64,000 nt of DNA from Gluconobacter cadivus (GTDB lineage: Bacteria; Pseudomonadota; Alphaproteobacteria; Acetobacterales; Acetobacteraceae), in assembly GCF_015244745.1 (NCBI RefSeq), contig NZ_JABCQI010000002.1, positions 538,561-602,560 of the forward strand, given 5' to 3'. Below are positions 44,247-53,937 of the stretch, piece by piece; position 1 is the stretch's first letter; each line of letters opens with the position of its first letter. Made by a program: the position numbers and the translations under genes. A model generated the notes under the pieces. It was given only the letters and a program-made list of their open reading frames with translations, was not told the origin of the DNA and did no database searches.

Positions 44247-44936
44247 TCAGGATTCCAGTTCAAGATCGTGATCGGGCAGGCCGGTTGTGTTCAGGGCCTC
44301 GTCCATTTTGCGTCGTGCTGAGGGTTTAAGAATGCCGTAACGCTCTGCACGATCCAGCGCGCTATCAAGGGCGGCCATGGTGGCGGCCAGATCCGGGCTC
44401 TCGTCTTTTTCCCAGGCCCGCATGGCATGGGCCCAGACAGCGGCCAGAGCATTGATGCGCAAGACACCACCAAAGCCCGTACAGTCGATCCCCGCAGCTT
44501 CTGCCAGCCATTTCATGGAATCAAGAGTGGTGCCGGCCAGAAAGGCAGCCAGAGCCGGGTCGTAGGGCACGGCCTGAAAAACAGCACGGACGCCTTCGCG
44601 ATATTCCTGAAAGATATCGAAGCGGCGCATGATCAGGTCGAAGAGATATTCCCGCAGCGTGCCGCCATTGCCGTCGTCACGCAGGGCACTGGCATCTGCC
44701 AGACGCCCGAGCTGGAGCAGCAGAAGGGCTTTGACGGGGTAGCGTTTGCGGACCGTCTCGACCGGAAGGTCGGCGTCCCGGGCGGCATCCACGAGCGAAA
44801 AGCGGTGCCAGCCTTCGCTTGCAGCCAGGGACAGGGCGGACTGGAGAAGGGCGACGTCGAAGGCTTCCTGTGCCAGATCCGGCGGACCACTCAGTGCCAT
44901 GTCGTCGGATTCAAAGGGGTCCTGCCGTCCGTCCAT
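44247..44936 (-). CDS. TetR-like transcriptional regulator
   Basis: A 229-residue protein. The N-terminal helix-turn-helix is about residues 25-75 (ALLQSALSLAASEGWHRFSL, then ARDADLPVETVRKRYPVKAL). A helical ligand-like domain of about 150 residues follows. The target and inducer are unknown. It lies 81 bp downstream of proC on the same strand and next to tRNA-Gln. The weakly conserved HTH makes the TetR assignment good but not certain. Confidence 0.72.
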   Translation of the reverse strand: MDGRQDPFESDDMALSGPPDLAQEAFDVALLQSALSLAASEGWHRFSLVDAARDADLPVETVRKRYPVKALLLLQLGRLADASALRDDGNGGTLREYLFDLIMRRFDIFQEYREGVRAVFQAVPYDPALAAFLAGTTLDSMKWLAEAAGIDCTGFGGVLRINALAAVWAHAMRAWEKDESPDLAATMAALDSALDRAERYGILKPSARRKMDEALNTTGLPDHDLELES

Positions 44937-45017
44937 ACGGGTCTCCTGTCGAAAGCTTCTGGTCTATTGGTGGGAGCGTTGCGGTCTGCCGACAAGCTCT
45001 CTCCCATAAAGAAACCG

Positions 45018-45842
45018 TCAGCCAGCGAGTTCGTCGGCCCGTTTTGTAGCAGCGTCAATAGCTTTTGGAACTGTTTCGGGCCAGGCATCGGGTTTCATGA
45101 GGACAGCCAGCGCCGCGGCGGTGGTGCCGTTGGGGCTGGTGACGGCCTTACGGAGGTCTTCGGCGCTTTCTGGCAGATCGTCGAGCATGCGTCCTGCGCC
45201 ATAGATTGTTCCACGAGCCAGACGTCGGGCGACATTTGGTGCCAGACCATGCTTCTGCCCCGCTTTTTCCAGAAGTTCGGCCAGCAGAAACACATAGGCG
45301 GGGCCGGAGCCGGAAATGGCGGTGACGACCGACAGATCGTCTTCGTTCTCGACCGGTACGACGTCTCCGACCGCAAAAAGTAGATCGTGACAGATGGATT
45401 TCTGCTCAGGAGTGGCGGCGGCTGAAGCATAGAGGCCGCTGATCCCGGCACCGACCGAGGAAGGGGTATTGGGCATGGCGCGCAGGATCGGAATGTCCGC
45501 GCCTGCAAGTCGTGCAGAGTCCGAAAGTGTCTCGCAGGTGCGTCCGGCCATAACGGAGAGAATGGCGGCACCGCTCAGGCGGGACCCCAGAGCCTTTCCA
45601 AGTGCATCGATCACGATTTCGGCAACGCTTGGCTTGACGGCGAGGACGATGATGTCGGGTTGAAAATCGGCAGGGATTTCGGCGGCTGTCCGGACGATGG
45701 TGACCGTATCGTCCGAGCCGGTTCGGTGTCGGTCGAGGACGACGAGGCGTGGCGGTGTGGGGGAGGCGAGCCACCCGTCGAGCAGCGCGCCTCCCATCTT
45801 GCCGCACCCTGCAAGAAGGATTGAAGGGACGGAGGATGGCAC
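45018..45842 (-). CDS. proC: Pyrroline-5-carboxylate reductase
   Basis: A 274-residue enzyme for the last step of proline synthesis. The dinucleotide-binding motif is ILLAGCGKMGGALLDGWL. Next come IIVLAVKPS, ILRAMPNTPSSVGAGISGLY and the C-terminal signature VTAISGSGPAYVFLLAE with SPNGTTAAALAVL. It starts two bases after the ybjN-like gene and is probably coupled to it. proA lies separately at 57320, and proB is not in the window. Confidence 0.95.
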   Translation of the reverse strand: MPSSVPSILLAGCGKMGGALLDGWLASPTPPRLVVLDRHRTGSDDTVTIVRTAAEIPADFQPDIIVLAVKPSVAEIVIDALGKALGSRLSGAAILSVMAGRTCETLSDSARLAGADIPILRAMPNTPSSVGAGISGLYASAAATPEQKSICHDLLFAVGDVVPVENEDDLSVVTAISGSGPAYVFLLAELLEKAGQKHGLAPNVARRLARGTIYGAGRMLDDLPESAEDLRKAVTSPNGTTAAALAVLMKPDAWPETVPKAIDAATKRADELAG

Positions 45843-45844
45843 GG

Positions 45845-46351
45845 TCAGGCGTCTCCCACACAGTCGAGCATGGCGGCGTCTATGGCCTCCTGCGGTGATT
45901 TTCCGCCCCAGAGCGCGAACTGGAAGGCGGGATAGAATCGCTCACATTCGGACATCGCGATTTCCACGAGGTCTTCCATGCTTTCGCCGGGCAGCGTCTG
46001 TACGCCGCGCAGCAGCAGCGTATGTCGGTAGGAGGGTGTGCCTGTGTCGGGGTCGACGGCGAAATGGCCGATCCAGAGGCGGTTATTGGCAAGGGAAACG
46101 AGTTCGTGGACGGCCGGACGGCGCTTTGCGGGGGAGCGCAGGTCCATGATGCAGTTCAGATGCAGGGCCGACAGTTCGTCAGACCATGTAAAATACAGGG
46201 AATAGTCGCACCACTGTCCGGGGGCCTGGGCGGCCATTTCGGACGGGCCGAGGCGTTCAAACTCCCATTCATAGAGGCCCATGACCTGTTCCATCAGGTC
46301 GAGCGGATGGGATTCTGTTTCATTGGTGAGTGAGGTGCTCAGGGCAGGCAT
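45845..46351 (-). CDS. YbjN-domain protein
   Basis: A 168-residue soluble acidic protein with the YbjN pattern (VMGLYEWEFERLGPSEMAAQ, YSLYFTWSDELSALHLNCIM, ELVSLANNRLWIGHFAVD, and VEIAMSECERFYPAFQFALWG). The fold resembles type III secretion chaperones. The role is unknown, although YbjN affects stress and motility in E. coli. It is paired with proC, as in other alphaproteobacteria I recall. Confidence 0.85.
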   Translation of the reverse strand: MPALSTSLTNETESHPLDLMEQVMGLYEWEFERLGPSEMAAQAPGQWCDYSLYFTWSDELSALHLNCIMDLRSPAKRRPAVHELVSLANNRLWIGHFAVDPDTGTPSYRHTLLLRGVQTLPGESMEDLVEIAMSECERFYPAFQFALWGGKSPQEAIDAAMLDCVGDA

Positions 46352-46528
46352 GGCGGGTCTCCCAAGGCCGTGGAGCCTGGCACCGGCCTGGCGCCGGTGC
46401 GGCGCTCCAGATGTCTGCGGCCGGAAGCGAAAAATCCGCTCCCGACATCAATACGTTATGGAGCCTTTGCCTTGGGTGCAAGCATTACGTGTTACAATAA
46501 CTACACGGTCTGGGGTGACTGTTGCAGA

Positions 46529-46819
46529 TTAGCCCTGCGGGCCGCCTTTTTCTTCGGTTGCGAGCTCTTCGACAGCGGCGAGACGCGATTCGATTGCGGC
46601 CAGACGCTGCTCGGCTGCGTCCTGTGCCATGCGCGCACGGGTTGCCATTTCCTGTACCGCGTCAAATTCGTCACGGCGGACGAGATCGAGGCTGTTGAGG
46701 ATTTCGTCCACGCGGGTGCGGACGATGGCATGAAGCTCCTCGCGGGCGCCGGTCACGGCGGAAAATGCGTTACCGGCGAGGCCAGCGAGGTCGTCGAAAA
46801 AGCGGGGTCTGTCAGCCAT
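46529..46819 (-). CDS. ubiK: BMFP-domain ubiquinone accessory factor
   Basis: A 96-residue protein: an N-terminal amphipathic region (FFDDLAGLAGNAFSAVTGAR) and a C-terminal coiled coil (MATRARMAQDAAEQRLAAIE). This is the BMFP/UbiK family, which aids ubiquinone synthesis in the Ubi metabolon. It is divergent from hldD and lgt, a neighbourhood I recall from alphaproteobacteria. The 177-bp gap upstream of YbjN holds no gene. Confidence 0.85.
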   Translation of the reverse strand: MADRPRFFDDLAGLAGNAFSAVTGAREELHAIVRTRVDEILNSLDLVRRDEFDAVQEMATRARMAQDAAEQRLAAIESRLAAVEELATEEKGGPQG

Positions 46820-46900
46820 GATGAAGTTCCTGCTGTTCTGCGGCGTGTCGTGTCGGGCGCGTCGCTTGGATCGTTATCGGGGGCAGACTATACAGGAAGG

Positions 46901-47881
46901 ATGATTATCGTCACCGGCGGGGCCGGATTCATTGGTTCGTGTCTTCATGCCGCCCTGCGTCGCCGGGGCTTGCGGACGGTTGTGGTTGACCGGCTCAGGG
47001 ACGGGGTAAAGTGGCGTAATCTGGCGTCCCATGCGCCAGATCGCATCATCACGCCTGATGAGTTGGAAGGTTTCCTTGCGTCCGAACCGGATGTCGAAGC
47101 CGTGTTCCACATGGGTGCGATCAGCACCACGACGGCGCGGGATGGAGACCTCGTCTGGTCGAGCAACGTGGCCCTGTCGCAGATGCTGTGGCGTTGGTGC
47201 GCGGCGCGGGGTGTGCGGATGATCTACGCGTCGTCTGCTGCGACGTATGGGGCAGCGGATCGGCCGGAGATGTTCCGTGACGTGCTGGAGGGTATCGACA
47301 GCCTGAGGCCGTTGAACCTGTATGGTTGGTCCAAGCAGGCGTTTGATTTGTGGGTGAAGCGGGAAGTTGAAACCGGAGCGCCTGTGCCGCAGCAATGGGC
47401 AGGCCTCAAGTTCTTCAACGTCTATGGGCCGAACGAATACCACAAAGGGTCAATGATCTCTGTCGTGAAGGTCAAATACGACGAGGTGGTGCAGGATCGT
47501 GCGGCAAAGCTGTTCCGCTCTGATGTGCCGGGACTGGCTGACGGGCAGCAGCAGCGGGACTTCATCTGGGTCGGGGACGTTGTGAACGTCATGCTGTGGC
47601 TGTTCGATCAGCCTCAGGTCAGCGGGCTGTTCAACTGCGGAACCGGCGTGGCACGGAGTTATCTCGATCTGGCACATGCGGTCTGTGATGCTGCCAAGCG
47701 GGCGCGGGATGTCGAGTTCGTAGACATGCCCGAGAAACTGCGCGGGCAGTACCAGTCTTTTACCTGTGCGGATATGAGCCGGCTGCGCGCTGCGGGTTAT
47801 GATGCGCCGTTTACGTCTCTTGAAGATGGAATCGGGCAGTATGTGCGCGACTATCTTTCCCGTTCCCACCCCAATCTCTGA
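46901..47881 (+). CDS. hldD: ADP-L-glycero-D-manno-heptose-6-epimerase
   Basis: A 326-residue extended SDR. The NADP motif is MIIVTGGAGFIGSCLHAALR. Other markers are VEAVFHMGAISTTTARDGDL, IYASSAATYG, the catalytic YGWSKQ, LKFFNVYGPNEYHKGSM and QQQRDFIWVGDVV. It makes L,D-heptose for the LPS inner core. The frame is open far upstream, but ATG 46901 opens the conserved protein, with AGGA close before it. lgt follows after 11 bp. Confidence 0.92.
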   Translation: MIIVTGGAGFIGSCLHAALRRRGLRTVVVDRLRDGVKWRNLASHAPDRIITPDELEGFLASEPDVEAVFHMGAISTTTARDGDLVWSSNVALSQMLWRWCAARGVRMIYASSAATYGAADRPEMFRDVLEGIDSLRPLNLYGWSKQAFDLWVKREVETGAPVPQQWAGLKFFNVYGPNEYHKGSMISVVKVKYDEVVQDRAAKLFRSDVPGLADGQQQRDFIWVGDVVNVMLWLFDQPQVSGLFNCGTGVARSYLDLAHAVCDAAKRARDVEFVDMPEKLRGQYQSFTCADMSRLRAAGYDAPFTSLEDGIGQYVRDYLSRSHPNL

Positions 47882-47892
47882 GAGCCGATTCC

Positions 47893-48726
47893 GTGAGCCA
47901 TCCTCTGATCTTTCCTGATTTTGATCCGGTTGCCTTTCATGTCGGCCCTCTTGCGGTGCGCTGGTATGCGCTCGCCTACATGGTGTCGTTTATTATTGCG
48001 CTGCCGATTGCGAAGCGTCTGAACCGTCTGTCGCCAGAAGTGGCGACGAAAGAGCAGGTCGATGACTTCCTGTTCTACGCCATCCTCGGCGTGCTTCTGG
48101 GCGGGCGGCTGGGTTACGTTCTGTTCTACCGGCCGATGGATTACTTTTCGCACCCGCTGGAAATCTTCAAGACGTGGGATGGCGGGATGTCGTTCCATGG
48201 TGGGGCGCTGGGCGTTATTCTGGCGCTGGCGTATTTCAGTTGGAAGAACCGTCTGAGCTTTCTGGCCTTTGCTGACCGGATCGTGCCGGTGGTGCCGATC
48301 GGGCTGGGGCTTGGGCGTTGTGCGAATTTCGTGAATGGGGAGCTGTGGGGGCGTCCGGCGTCTCCGGATTTGCCTTGGGCGATGATTTTCCCGACGGGTG
48401 GGCCAATTCCGCGTCATCCGTCCGAATTATATGAAGCCCTGACCGAGGGCTTGCTCCTGCTGTGCATCATGCTGTTTGCGGCCAGCCGTCCGGCGGCGCG
48501 GGAGCGGTTCGGCTTTCTGTCGGGGCTGTTCCTGTTCGGCTATGCCTGCGCACGGAGTTTCTGCGAGTTCTTCCGTCAGCCGGATGCGAATATCGGGTTC
48601 CTGTCCGGGGGTACGACGATGGGGCAGTTGCTGTGTATTCCGATGGCGCTCGCGGGGATGGGGCTCATGGTTTACGCGATGCGGCGCCCGGCCCAGATTT
48701 CGGCTCGGGTGTCGGCACATGTCTGA
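47893..48726 (+). CDS. lgt: Prolipoprotein diacylglyceryl transferase
   Basis: A 277-residue membrane enzyme that attaches diacylglycerol to lipobox cysteines. Conserved parts are LAVRWYALAYMVSFIIAL, LLGGRLGYVLFYRP, WDGGMSFHGGALG, the Lgt signature LGLGRCANFVNGELWGRP, RHPSELYEAL and CARSFCEFFRQPD. The start codon is GTG 47893. It overlaps pgeF by eight bases. Its substrates include the DUF333 lipoprotein at 4630. Confidence 0.95.
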   Translation: MSHPLIFPDFDPVAFHVGPLAVRWYALAYMVSFIIALPIAKRLNRLSPEVATKEQVDDFLFYAILGVLLGGRLGYVLFYRPMDYFSHPLEIFKTWDGGMSFHGGALGVILALAYFSWKNRLSFLAFADRIVPVVPIGLGLGRCANFVNGELWGRPASPDLPWAMIFPTGGPIPRHPSELYEALTEGLLLLCIMLFAASRPAARERFGFLSGLFLFGYACARSFCEFFRQPDANIGFLSGGTTMGQLLCIPMALAGMGLMVYAMRRPAQISARVSAHV

Positions 48727-49498
48727 ATCCGTGCTGACGGGATCTGTTCTCAAGGTGCCGCATGGGTTCTTCACGCGGCTCGGGGGCGTCTCTCCGGCGC
48801 CGTATGACAGTCTGAACTGTTCGCTGTCCTCGCAGGACGATCCTACGAATGTGACGGAAAACCGGGCGCGTGTGGCGCGGACGCTCGGGGTGGAGCCGGA
48901 TCATCTGCTGGGGCTGAAGCAGACGCATAGTGACATCACTGTGCCTGTGACAACCGAAACGCCCCTGTGGGTGGCGGGCACCGGGCAGGTTGGGGATGCG
49001 CTGGTGACGGATCGGCCGGAGATCGGCGTGGGCGTCATTACGGCGGATTGTGGGCCGGTGCTGCTGTCTTCTGAGGATGGACGGATCGTGGGGGCGGCCC
49101 ATGCGGGTTGGCGTGGCGCTGCGGGCGGGATTCTCGAATCCGTGGTGGCGCAAATGGTGGCGCTGGGGGCAGTGGGGATTCGGGCTGTTGTCGGGCCTTG
49201 TATTGCACCGGCGAGCTATGAAGTTGGGCCGGATATGCGCGATGCTGTTCTGGCTTACGGGAGTGTGGGAGAGATCTTTTTCCGTTCAGCGCCTCGCGCC
49301 GGGCATTTCCTGTTCGATCTGCCGGGCTATTGCGGGTTTCGTCTGGAACAGGCCGGGGTCCGGACCGTACAGATTTTGGGCGTCGATACGCTGACAGACC
49401 AGCGTTTCTTCAGCCATCGCCGCCGGACCCTCGCGGGCGGTGGACATATCGGACATCAGATTTCGGCGATCCGCCCGCTGGCCTCCCCACTGGGCTGA
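48719..49498 (+). CDS. pgeF: Peptidoglycan editing factor PgeF (YfiH/laccase-domain)
   Basis: A 259-residue protein of the DUF152/laccase-like family: VPHGFFTRLGGVSPAPYDSL, LLGLKQTHSDI, DALVTDRPEIGVGVITADCG, VGAAHAGWRGAAGGI, VVGPCIAPASYEVG and SHRRRTLAGG. The family removes misincorporated L-Ser from peptidoglycan precursors or oxidises polyphenols, with metal-binding His and Cys. ATG 48719 overlaps lgt. Its 3' end overlaps the convergent acyltransferase by 43 bp. Confidence 0.9.
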   Translation: MSESVLTGSVLKVPHGFFTRLGGVSPAPYDSLNCSLSSQDDPTNVTENRARVARTLGVEPDHLLGLKQTHSDITVPVTTETPLWVAGTGQVGDALVTDRPEIGVGVITADCGPVLLSSEDGRIVGAAHAGWRGAAGGILESVVAQMVALGAVGIRAVVGPCIAPASYEVGPDMRDAVLAYGSVGEIFFRSAPRAGHFLFDLPGYCGFRLEQAGVRTVQILGVDTLTDQRFFSHRRRTLAGGGHIGHQISAIRPLASPLG

Positions 49499-50649
49499 GG
49501 GCGGCGTAGGCCGGATTTCTCCAGCAGCCAGCGATCGGCGGGGCGTGAGAGGAAACGGTCCACGAGGGTGCCGAGGTAGAAGGACAGGCAGAGGGTCGGG
49601 AGGAACCAGACCCAGCCGAGCGTCCAGTTTTCGCCAGTGGCCTTGAACAGGTGGACTATCGGCATGACCACGAACATGTGACTCAGATAGATTTCGTAGC
49701 TCAGTCTGCCCCACTGACGAGGCCATGTCAGAAACCGGCTTGCGGTCGCCTTGCCCCAGCCGTTGTAGAAGGCCAGCAATAGAGCCGCGCAGGATATTGT
49801 GAAGAACAACGGGGCGCCGTAGTTCAGGGTCTGCCAGAGGATATGGCTGTCCAGCAGATAGAGTCCGACACCGAATGTTCCGGCCCAGCCCAGCCAAGGC
49901 GTGAGACGCGCGAACATGGCAGGAGGCATCCGGTGTGCGAGCAGGGCTGTGCAGACGCCCATGGCGATTGCGGAAATGCCCGGTCCATAGGCTTCGTCCT
50001 GCCAGATATCCGAAGCGTCCCGGATCTGCCATTCCGCAAAAGGCAGGGACAGGGCGATCAGCGCGAATATGCAGACGAGAAATCTGGGGCCGACCAGTTT
50101 TGGGACGCGTCCGCTCAGAAGACAGAGGATCGGAAAGGCCAGATAGAACAGTTCTTCGACCGATAATGACCAGAGTACGTCCCAGTTGGCCGGGAGGTAG
50201 TTCGTTCGGGCTTCGTAGAGGTTCAGATGCATGAAAAGGGTGGCGAAAATGGCGCCGGGCAGGGTCTGGCCCTCATGGTGGAAGAGGAAGTCAGGCGCTC
50301 CCGCGAGTTTGAGGACCGCGAGAACTCCCAACAGGACCAGCAGGCATGGCAGGATTCGGCAGGCGCGACGTCCGGAAAAGGCGAGGATGTTGATGCCGCC
50401 CAGACTGCCCCAGCGCCGCATTGTGTGATCGGTGATCAGGAAGCCTGAAATGACGAAGAAGATTTTCACGCCCTTGGCACCATCCCACGTCAGGGCTTTC
50501 AGTAGAAAGGCTGGGGAAACTGCGGCAAGGCCGGTGTGCATCAGGGGAATGCGCAAAGCGAGGTGATGGATGACGACGAGGATGATGGAGAGGCCTCTGA
50601 GGAGGTCTATCCCCGGATTGCGCTGCGCACCTGTCGTGACTGTCTGCAC
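49456..50649 (-). CDS. Membrane acyltransferase (acyltransferase 3 family)
   Basis: A 397-residue protein with about ten membrane helices. The family motifs are NPGIDLLRGLSIILVVIHH, with the catalytic-type histidine, then GVKIFFVISGFLITDH, RRACRILP and WSLSVEELFYLAFP. These enzymes acetylate or succinylate surface sugars such as O-antigen or exopolysaccharide. Its target could be the glycans built by the nearby glycosyltransferases, but no operon links them. The 206 bp upstream hold no gene. Confidence 0.87.
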   Translation of the reverse strand: MQTVTTGAQRNPGIDLLRGLSIILVVIHHLALRIPLMHTGLAAVSPAFLLKALTWDGAKGVKIFFVISGFLITDHTMRRWGSLGGINILAFSGRRACRILPCLLVLLGVLAVLKLAGAPDFLFHHEGQTLPGAIFATLFMHLNLYEARTNYLPANWDVLWSLSVEELFYLAFPILCLLSGRVPKLVGPRFLVCIFALIALSLPFAEWQIRDASDIWQDEAYGPGISAIAMGVCTALLAHRMPPAMFARLTPWLGWAGTFGVGLYLLDSHILWQTLNYGAPLFFTISCAALLLAFYNGWGKATASRFLTWPRQWGRLSYEIYLSHMFVVMPIVHLFKATGENWTLGWVWFLPTLCLSFYLGTLVDRFLSRPADRWLLEKSGLRRPQPSGEASGRIAEI

Positions 50650-50855
50650 CTTGAGATCCCATTCTGCGAAAGCGGAACGTTTCTGTAATGGAAATCAGGC
50701 ATGATTCCGTTCGGATTGCGACAGATGTGCAAAAAGAGGCTGAAGATACCCTCTGCCTCTCTATTTTGTCTCAGAGAGGGAAAATTTCTGAACCCGTCCG
50801 GAAGACGCGCCGTTAAGGAGGCAACTCTGTTCCATGACGACACAGGAGTGTTTCC

Positions 50856-51731
50856 ATGCCAGCCGATCCCCGCACCTGCTATCCGCGCCCTCCTTTTAAA
50901 GGTCAGACGCAGGCTTTCCCCGGTCTTTCGGAAAAGATGGTTCCGAAGCCTGATTATGGCGAAAAAACCTACAAAGGATCTGGCAAGCTGACTGGACTTG
51001 CGGCCCTGATTACGGGGGGCGACTCCGGTATCGGTCGGGCTGCGGCGCTGGCTTTTGCCCGGGAAGGGGCGGATGTTGCGATTTCGTATCTGGAGACGGA
51101 GACGGATGATGCGCGGGAGATCAAAGCTCAGATCGAATCTGAAGGCCGGACCTGTCTTCTGTTGCCGGGTGATATCCGTGAGGCAGCGCATTGCCGCGAG
51201 ATGATCCGTAAAACCGTTGAGGCTTTCGGGAAGCTCGATATTCTCGTGAATAATGCGGCTTTCCAGAAAGCCCGCGCAAAGCTGGAAGAGATTTCAGACG
51301 AGGAGTGGAAACGCCATTTCTCCACGAATACGGATGCACTGTTCCATCTGACGAAAGCTGCATTGCCGCATCTTCAGGCGGGCGCATCCATCATCAATAC
51401 GTCTTCGGTCAATCTCAAGACGGCGCCAGAGCTGCTGGTACCATATTCCATGACAAAGGCGGCAATCGCGAATTTCACGTCCAGCATGGCGCAGCAGCTC
51501 GCCGGACGAGGCATCCGGGTCAATGCGGTGATGCCGGGTCCGATCTGGACGCCGTTTATTGTAACGGGCATGCCGGAAGACGAACAGGAACACCTCGGTT
51601 CCGATGTGCCTTTGGGCCGTCCTGGGCAGCCCGCTGAACTGGCGGGCGCATATGTCTACTTCGCCGATCCGCTGAACAGCTACACCACGGGCGCGCTTCT
51701 GGCAGTAAACGGTGGTGTGCCGATGATCTGA
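50856..51731 (+). CDS. SDR-family oxidoreductase
   Basis: A 291-residue short-chain dehydrogenase with the N-terminal extension (PRPPFKGQTQAFPGLSEKMV) typical of the YhdF/YdaD group. The cofactor site is ALITGGDSGIGRAAALAFAR, the NNA motif is LVNNAAF, and the catalytic Ser-Tyr-Lys set is IINTSSV and YSMTK, ending LLAVNGGVPMI. The substrate is probably a sugar, polyol or aldehyde, and the sequence does not settle it. A terminator follows. Confidence 0.9.
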   Translation: MPADPRTCYPRPPFKGQTQAFPGLSEKMVPKPDYGEKTYKGSGKLTGLAALITGGDSGIGRAAALAFAREGADVAISYLETETDDAREIKAQIESEGRTCLLLPGDIREAAHCREMIRKTVEAFGKLDILVNNAAFQKARAKLEEISDEEWKRHFSTNTDALFHLTKAALPHLQAGASIINTSSVNLKTAPELLVPYSMTKAAIANFTSSMAQQLAGRGIRVNAVMPGPIWTPFIVTGMPEDEQEHLGSDVPLGRPGQPAELAGAYVYFADPLNSYTTGALLAVNGGVPMI

Positions 51732-51746
51732 GATGGACGCCTGAGT

Positions 51747-53078
51747 TCAGCTCTTTGCAAACGCCTGCTCGTTGTCGAGCGGGCGTTTTTCTGTTTTAGG
51801 GCCGAAGAGGAGCGTGACGGTGGCACCGAACAGAAGGATCAGGGTGGTCAGGCCGAAGACGCCGGGAAAACCGGCCAGCGGGTAGAGCCAGCCGATCAGG
51901 ACGGGTGAGGCGATGGCGCCGAGGCGTGCGATGGCAGAAGCGAGGCCCATGCCCCGGGCCCGCAGAGCGGTCGGGAAGAGTTCGGGAGTGTAGGCGTAAA
52001 TGCCGCCGAAAGTGCCGTTCATGAAAAAGGACAGTAGGATGCCGAAGATCAGGACCTCGGTGGGGGTCTGGCTGGCCGCCATACCGATGGCGTTGAGTGC
52101 TCCGGCGACCATGAACAGCGCTACGGTTCCACGTCGTCCCAGGCGGTCGGTGAGCAGGGCGGCGCAGGCATAGCCGGGGAGCTGGGCGAAATAGATTGAA
52201 ATGGCGTAACTGAAGCTGCGGGTGACGGTCATGCCGCGTTCGATCATCAGGGTCGGGATCCAGGTGAAGAAGGCGTAGAAGCTGAAAGTGATGGCCAGCC
52301 ACATGGCCCAGCTCATGAAGGTGGAGCGCCGCAGGTTCGGGGCGAACAGATCCCGGACGGGTCGCAGGGAAGGAGTACCACGATCGGTCGTGGTGGTCAG
52401 GCCGACCGCAAGGCCTGCACTCTCCTCGATGTCGCCGACGATCCGGCAGGCTTCTGCTGTTTGGCCGCGTTCGTCGAGCCAGCGTGGGGATTCAGGTAGG
52501 GCGCGCCGCCACCACAGCAGCATGAGGACTGGAAATCCCGTCAGGGCCAGAGCCCAGCGCCAGCCATCGTCCATGGCGGGCACGAGCATGAATCCCAGAA
52601 GTGCTGCCGTGACGTAGCCGAAGGAATAGAATCCGGTCAGGGCTGCGGTGAAAGCGCCCCGATAGCGAGCGCTAACGAACTCGCTGAGATAGGGCGCGAT
52701 GATGGTGGCTTCCGCACCTGCACCGATCCCGGACAGCAGACGGCACAGGAAGAAGGCGGTGAAGGAGGACGATCCGGCGGAGAGCAGGGAGCCGATGGCA
52801 TAGATGGCCAGTGCGCTCATCATGACGCGGCGGCGGCCGGAGCGGTCTCCCCACCAGCCGGATAGCAGGGCGCCCAGCCCGTAGCCGAGATAGGTCGCGC
52901 TCCCCAGTAGTCCCAGCGCCGGGCCGCTCAGATGCCACTGGTTTTTCAGCATGGGCAGCGCAAAAGCGACAATCGCAGAATCGAGGCCGTCGAACGTATA
53001 GCCAAGGCCGCCGAGGAACAGCAGTTTCCAGTGAAAGCGGGTAAAGGGCAGACATTCGATGCGGGCGGCGATGCTCAT
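51747..53078 (-). CDS. MFS transporter (sugar/organic-acid porter type)
   Basis: A 443-residue protein with 12 predicted helices. The motifs are the start of helix 1 (GGLGYTFDGLDSAIVAFALP), loop 2-3 GWWGDRSGRRRVM, LLSGIGAGAEATI, YLSEFVSARYRGAF, LPESPRWLDERG and the C-half YTPELFPTALRARGMGLASA. This matches metabolite:H+ symporters of the sugar or aromatic-acid groups. The substrate is unknown. Its last codons overlap the terminator of the convergent SDR gene. Confidence 0.88.
   Translation of the reverse strand: MSIAARIECLPFTRFHWKLLFLGGLGYTFDGLDSAIVAFALPMLKNQWHLSGPALGLLGSATYLGYGLGALLSGWWGDRSGRRRVMMSALAIYAIGSLLSAGSSSFTAFFLCRLLSGIGAGAEATIIAPYLSEFVSARYRGAFTAALTGFYSFGYVTAALLGFMLVPAMDDGWRWALALTGFPVLMLLWWRRALPESPRWLDERGQTAEACRIVGDIEESAGLAVGLTTTTDRGTPSLRPVRDLFAPNLRRSTFMSWAMWLAITFSFYAFFTWIPTLMIERGMTVTRSFSYAISIYFAQLPGYACAALLTDRLGRRGTVALFMVAGALNAIGMAASQTPTEVLIFGILLSFFMNGTFGGIYAYTPELFPTALRARGMGLASAIARLGAIASPVLIGWLYPLAGFPGVFGLTTLILLFGATVTLLFGPKTEKRPLDNEQAFAKS
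51757..51792 (+). terminator. Intrinsic terminator after the SDR gene
   Basis: AAACGCCTGCTCG (51759-51771) pairs with CGAGCGGGCGTTT (51776-51788) with one mismatch, followed by TT. It lies inside the last codons of the convergent MFS gene, so that gene's coding end and this RNA structure share the same DNA. Confidence 0.8.
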
Positions 53079-53276
53079 CGGAGGGGATATCTGCCGGGAA
53101 CTGTGGAAACGGATCGCAATCGTAGCGGTCGCGGGACGGGATGGTCCAGAGGGGCGCAGCGGGGCCGTTGAGTCCGAAAATGGTTGTATCGGTGGCGGTT
53201 TTCCGCTACTCCGCGCCTCGCACAGGCACCCCTGGAGGTCTGTGATGAATGAAATTCAATACGCAGGAGCGTAACA

Positions 53277-53933
53277 GTGGCTAATTTGACGACACTTGCT
53301 GTCTCGACGCGTGCGAAGGCTGGTAAGGGGGCAGCGCGCGCTACGAGACGTGAGGGCCTGGTGCCGGCCGTGATCTACGGTGGCAAGGAAGAGCCCTCCA
53401 TCATCGCACTTGATCCGCGCGTGATCATGAAGGAACTGCATCGCGGTGGCTGGTCCTCGCGCGTGTATAACCTTGCTGTCGAAGGCGCAGAGCCGGTTGC
53501 GGCCCTGATCCGCGACGTGCAGCTGCACCCGGTTTCCGATGCCCCGATCCATGTGGACTTCCAGCGCGTTACGGCTGGCACCAAGATCCACGTCGAAGTC
53601 TCCATCGCTTTCGTTGGCGAAGAGAAGTCCCCGGGCATCAAGCGTGGCGGGGTTCTGAACGTCGTGCGTCATTACATGGACGTGCAGGCTGATCCGGCGA
53701 ACATTCCGGAGCACTTCACGGCAGATCTGAGCGGTCTTGAGATCCACGACAACGTGCGTTGGACGGATCTTAAGGGCACCGAGGGTGTTGTGCTGACAGG
53801 TGGCCAGAACACCGACGTCGTCATCGCTTCCATCGCTGCGCCGACGGTTGATGCCGAAATGGAAGCCGAAGCCGCTGCGAAGGCTGCTGCTGCTGCTGAA
53901 GCCGCTGCGAAGCCGGGCGCAAAGAAGAAGTAA
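53277..53933 (+). CDS. rplY: 50S ribosomal protein L25 (CTC/TL5 form)
   Basis: A 218-residue long-form L25 that binds 5S rRNA. The N-terminal domain is [20 protein letters not shown] then [15 protein letters not shown]. The CTC domain follows from about residue 100 ([40 protein letters not shown]). An alanine/glutamate-rich tail ends in lysines. The start is GTG 53277, with GGAG seven bases before. pth follows after four bases, a common pairing. Confidence 0.95.
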   Translation: MANLTTLAVSTRAKAGKGAARATRREGLVPAVIYGGKEEPSIIALDPRVIMKELHRGGWSSRVYNLAVEGAEPVAALIRDVQLHPVSDAPIHVDFQRVTAGTKIHVEVSIAFVGEEKSPGIKRGGVLNVVRHYMDVQADPANIPEHFTADLSGLEIHDNVRWTDLKGTEGVVLTGGQNTDVVIASIAAPTVDAEMEAEAAAKAAAAAEAAAKPGAKKK

Positions 53934-53937
53934 TGTC

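Noticed and set aside
44427..45383. 318-codon plus-strand frame across the TetR and proC genes
   Set aside because: It is opposite two genes with clear family motifs and has no motif of its own.
46370..46900. Upstream extension of hldD to 503 residues
   Set aside because: The conserved epimerase starts at the Rossmann motif at 46901, and the extension runs antisense through ubiK.
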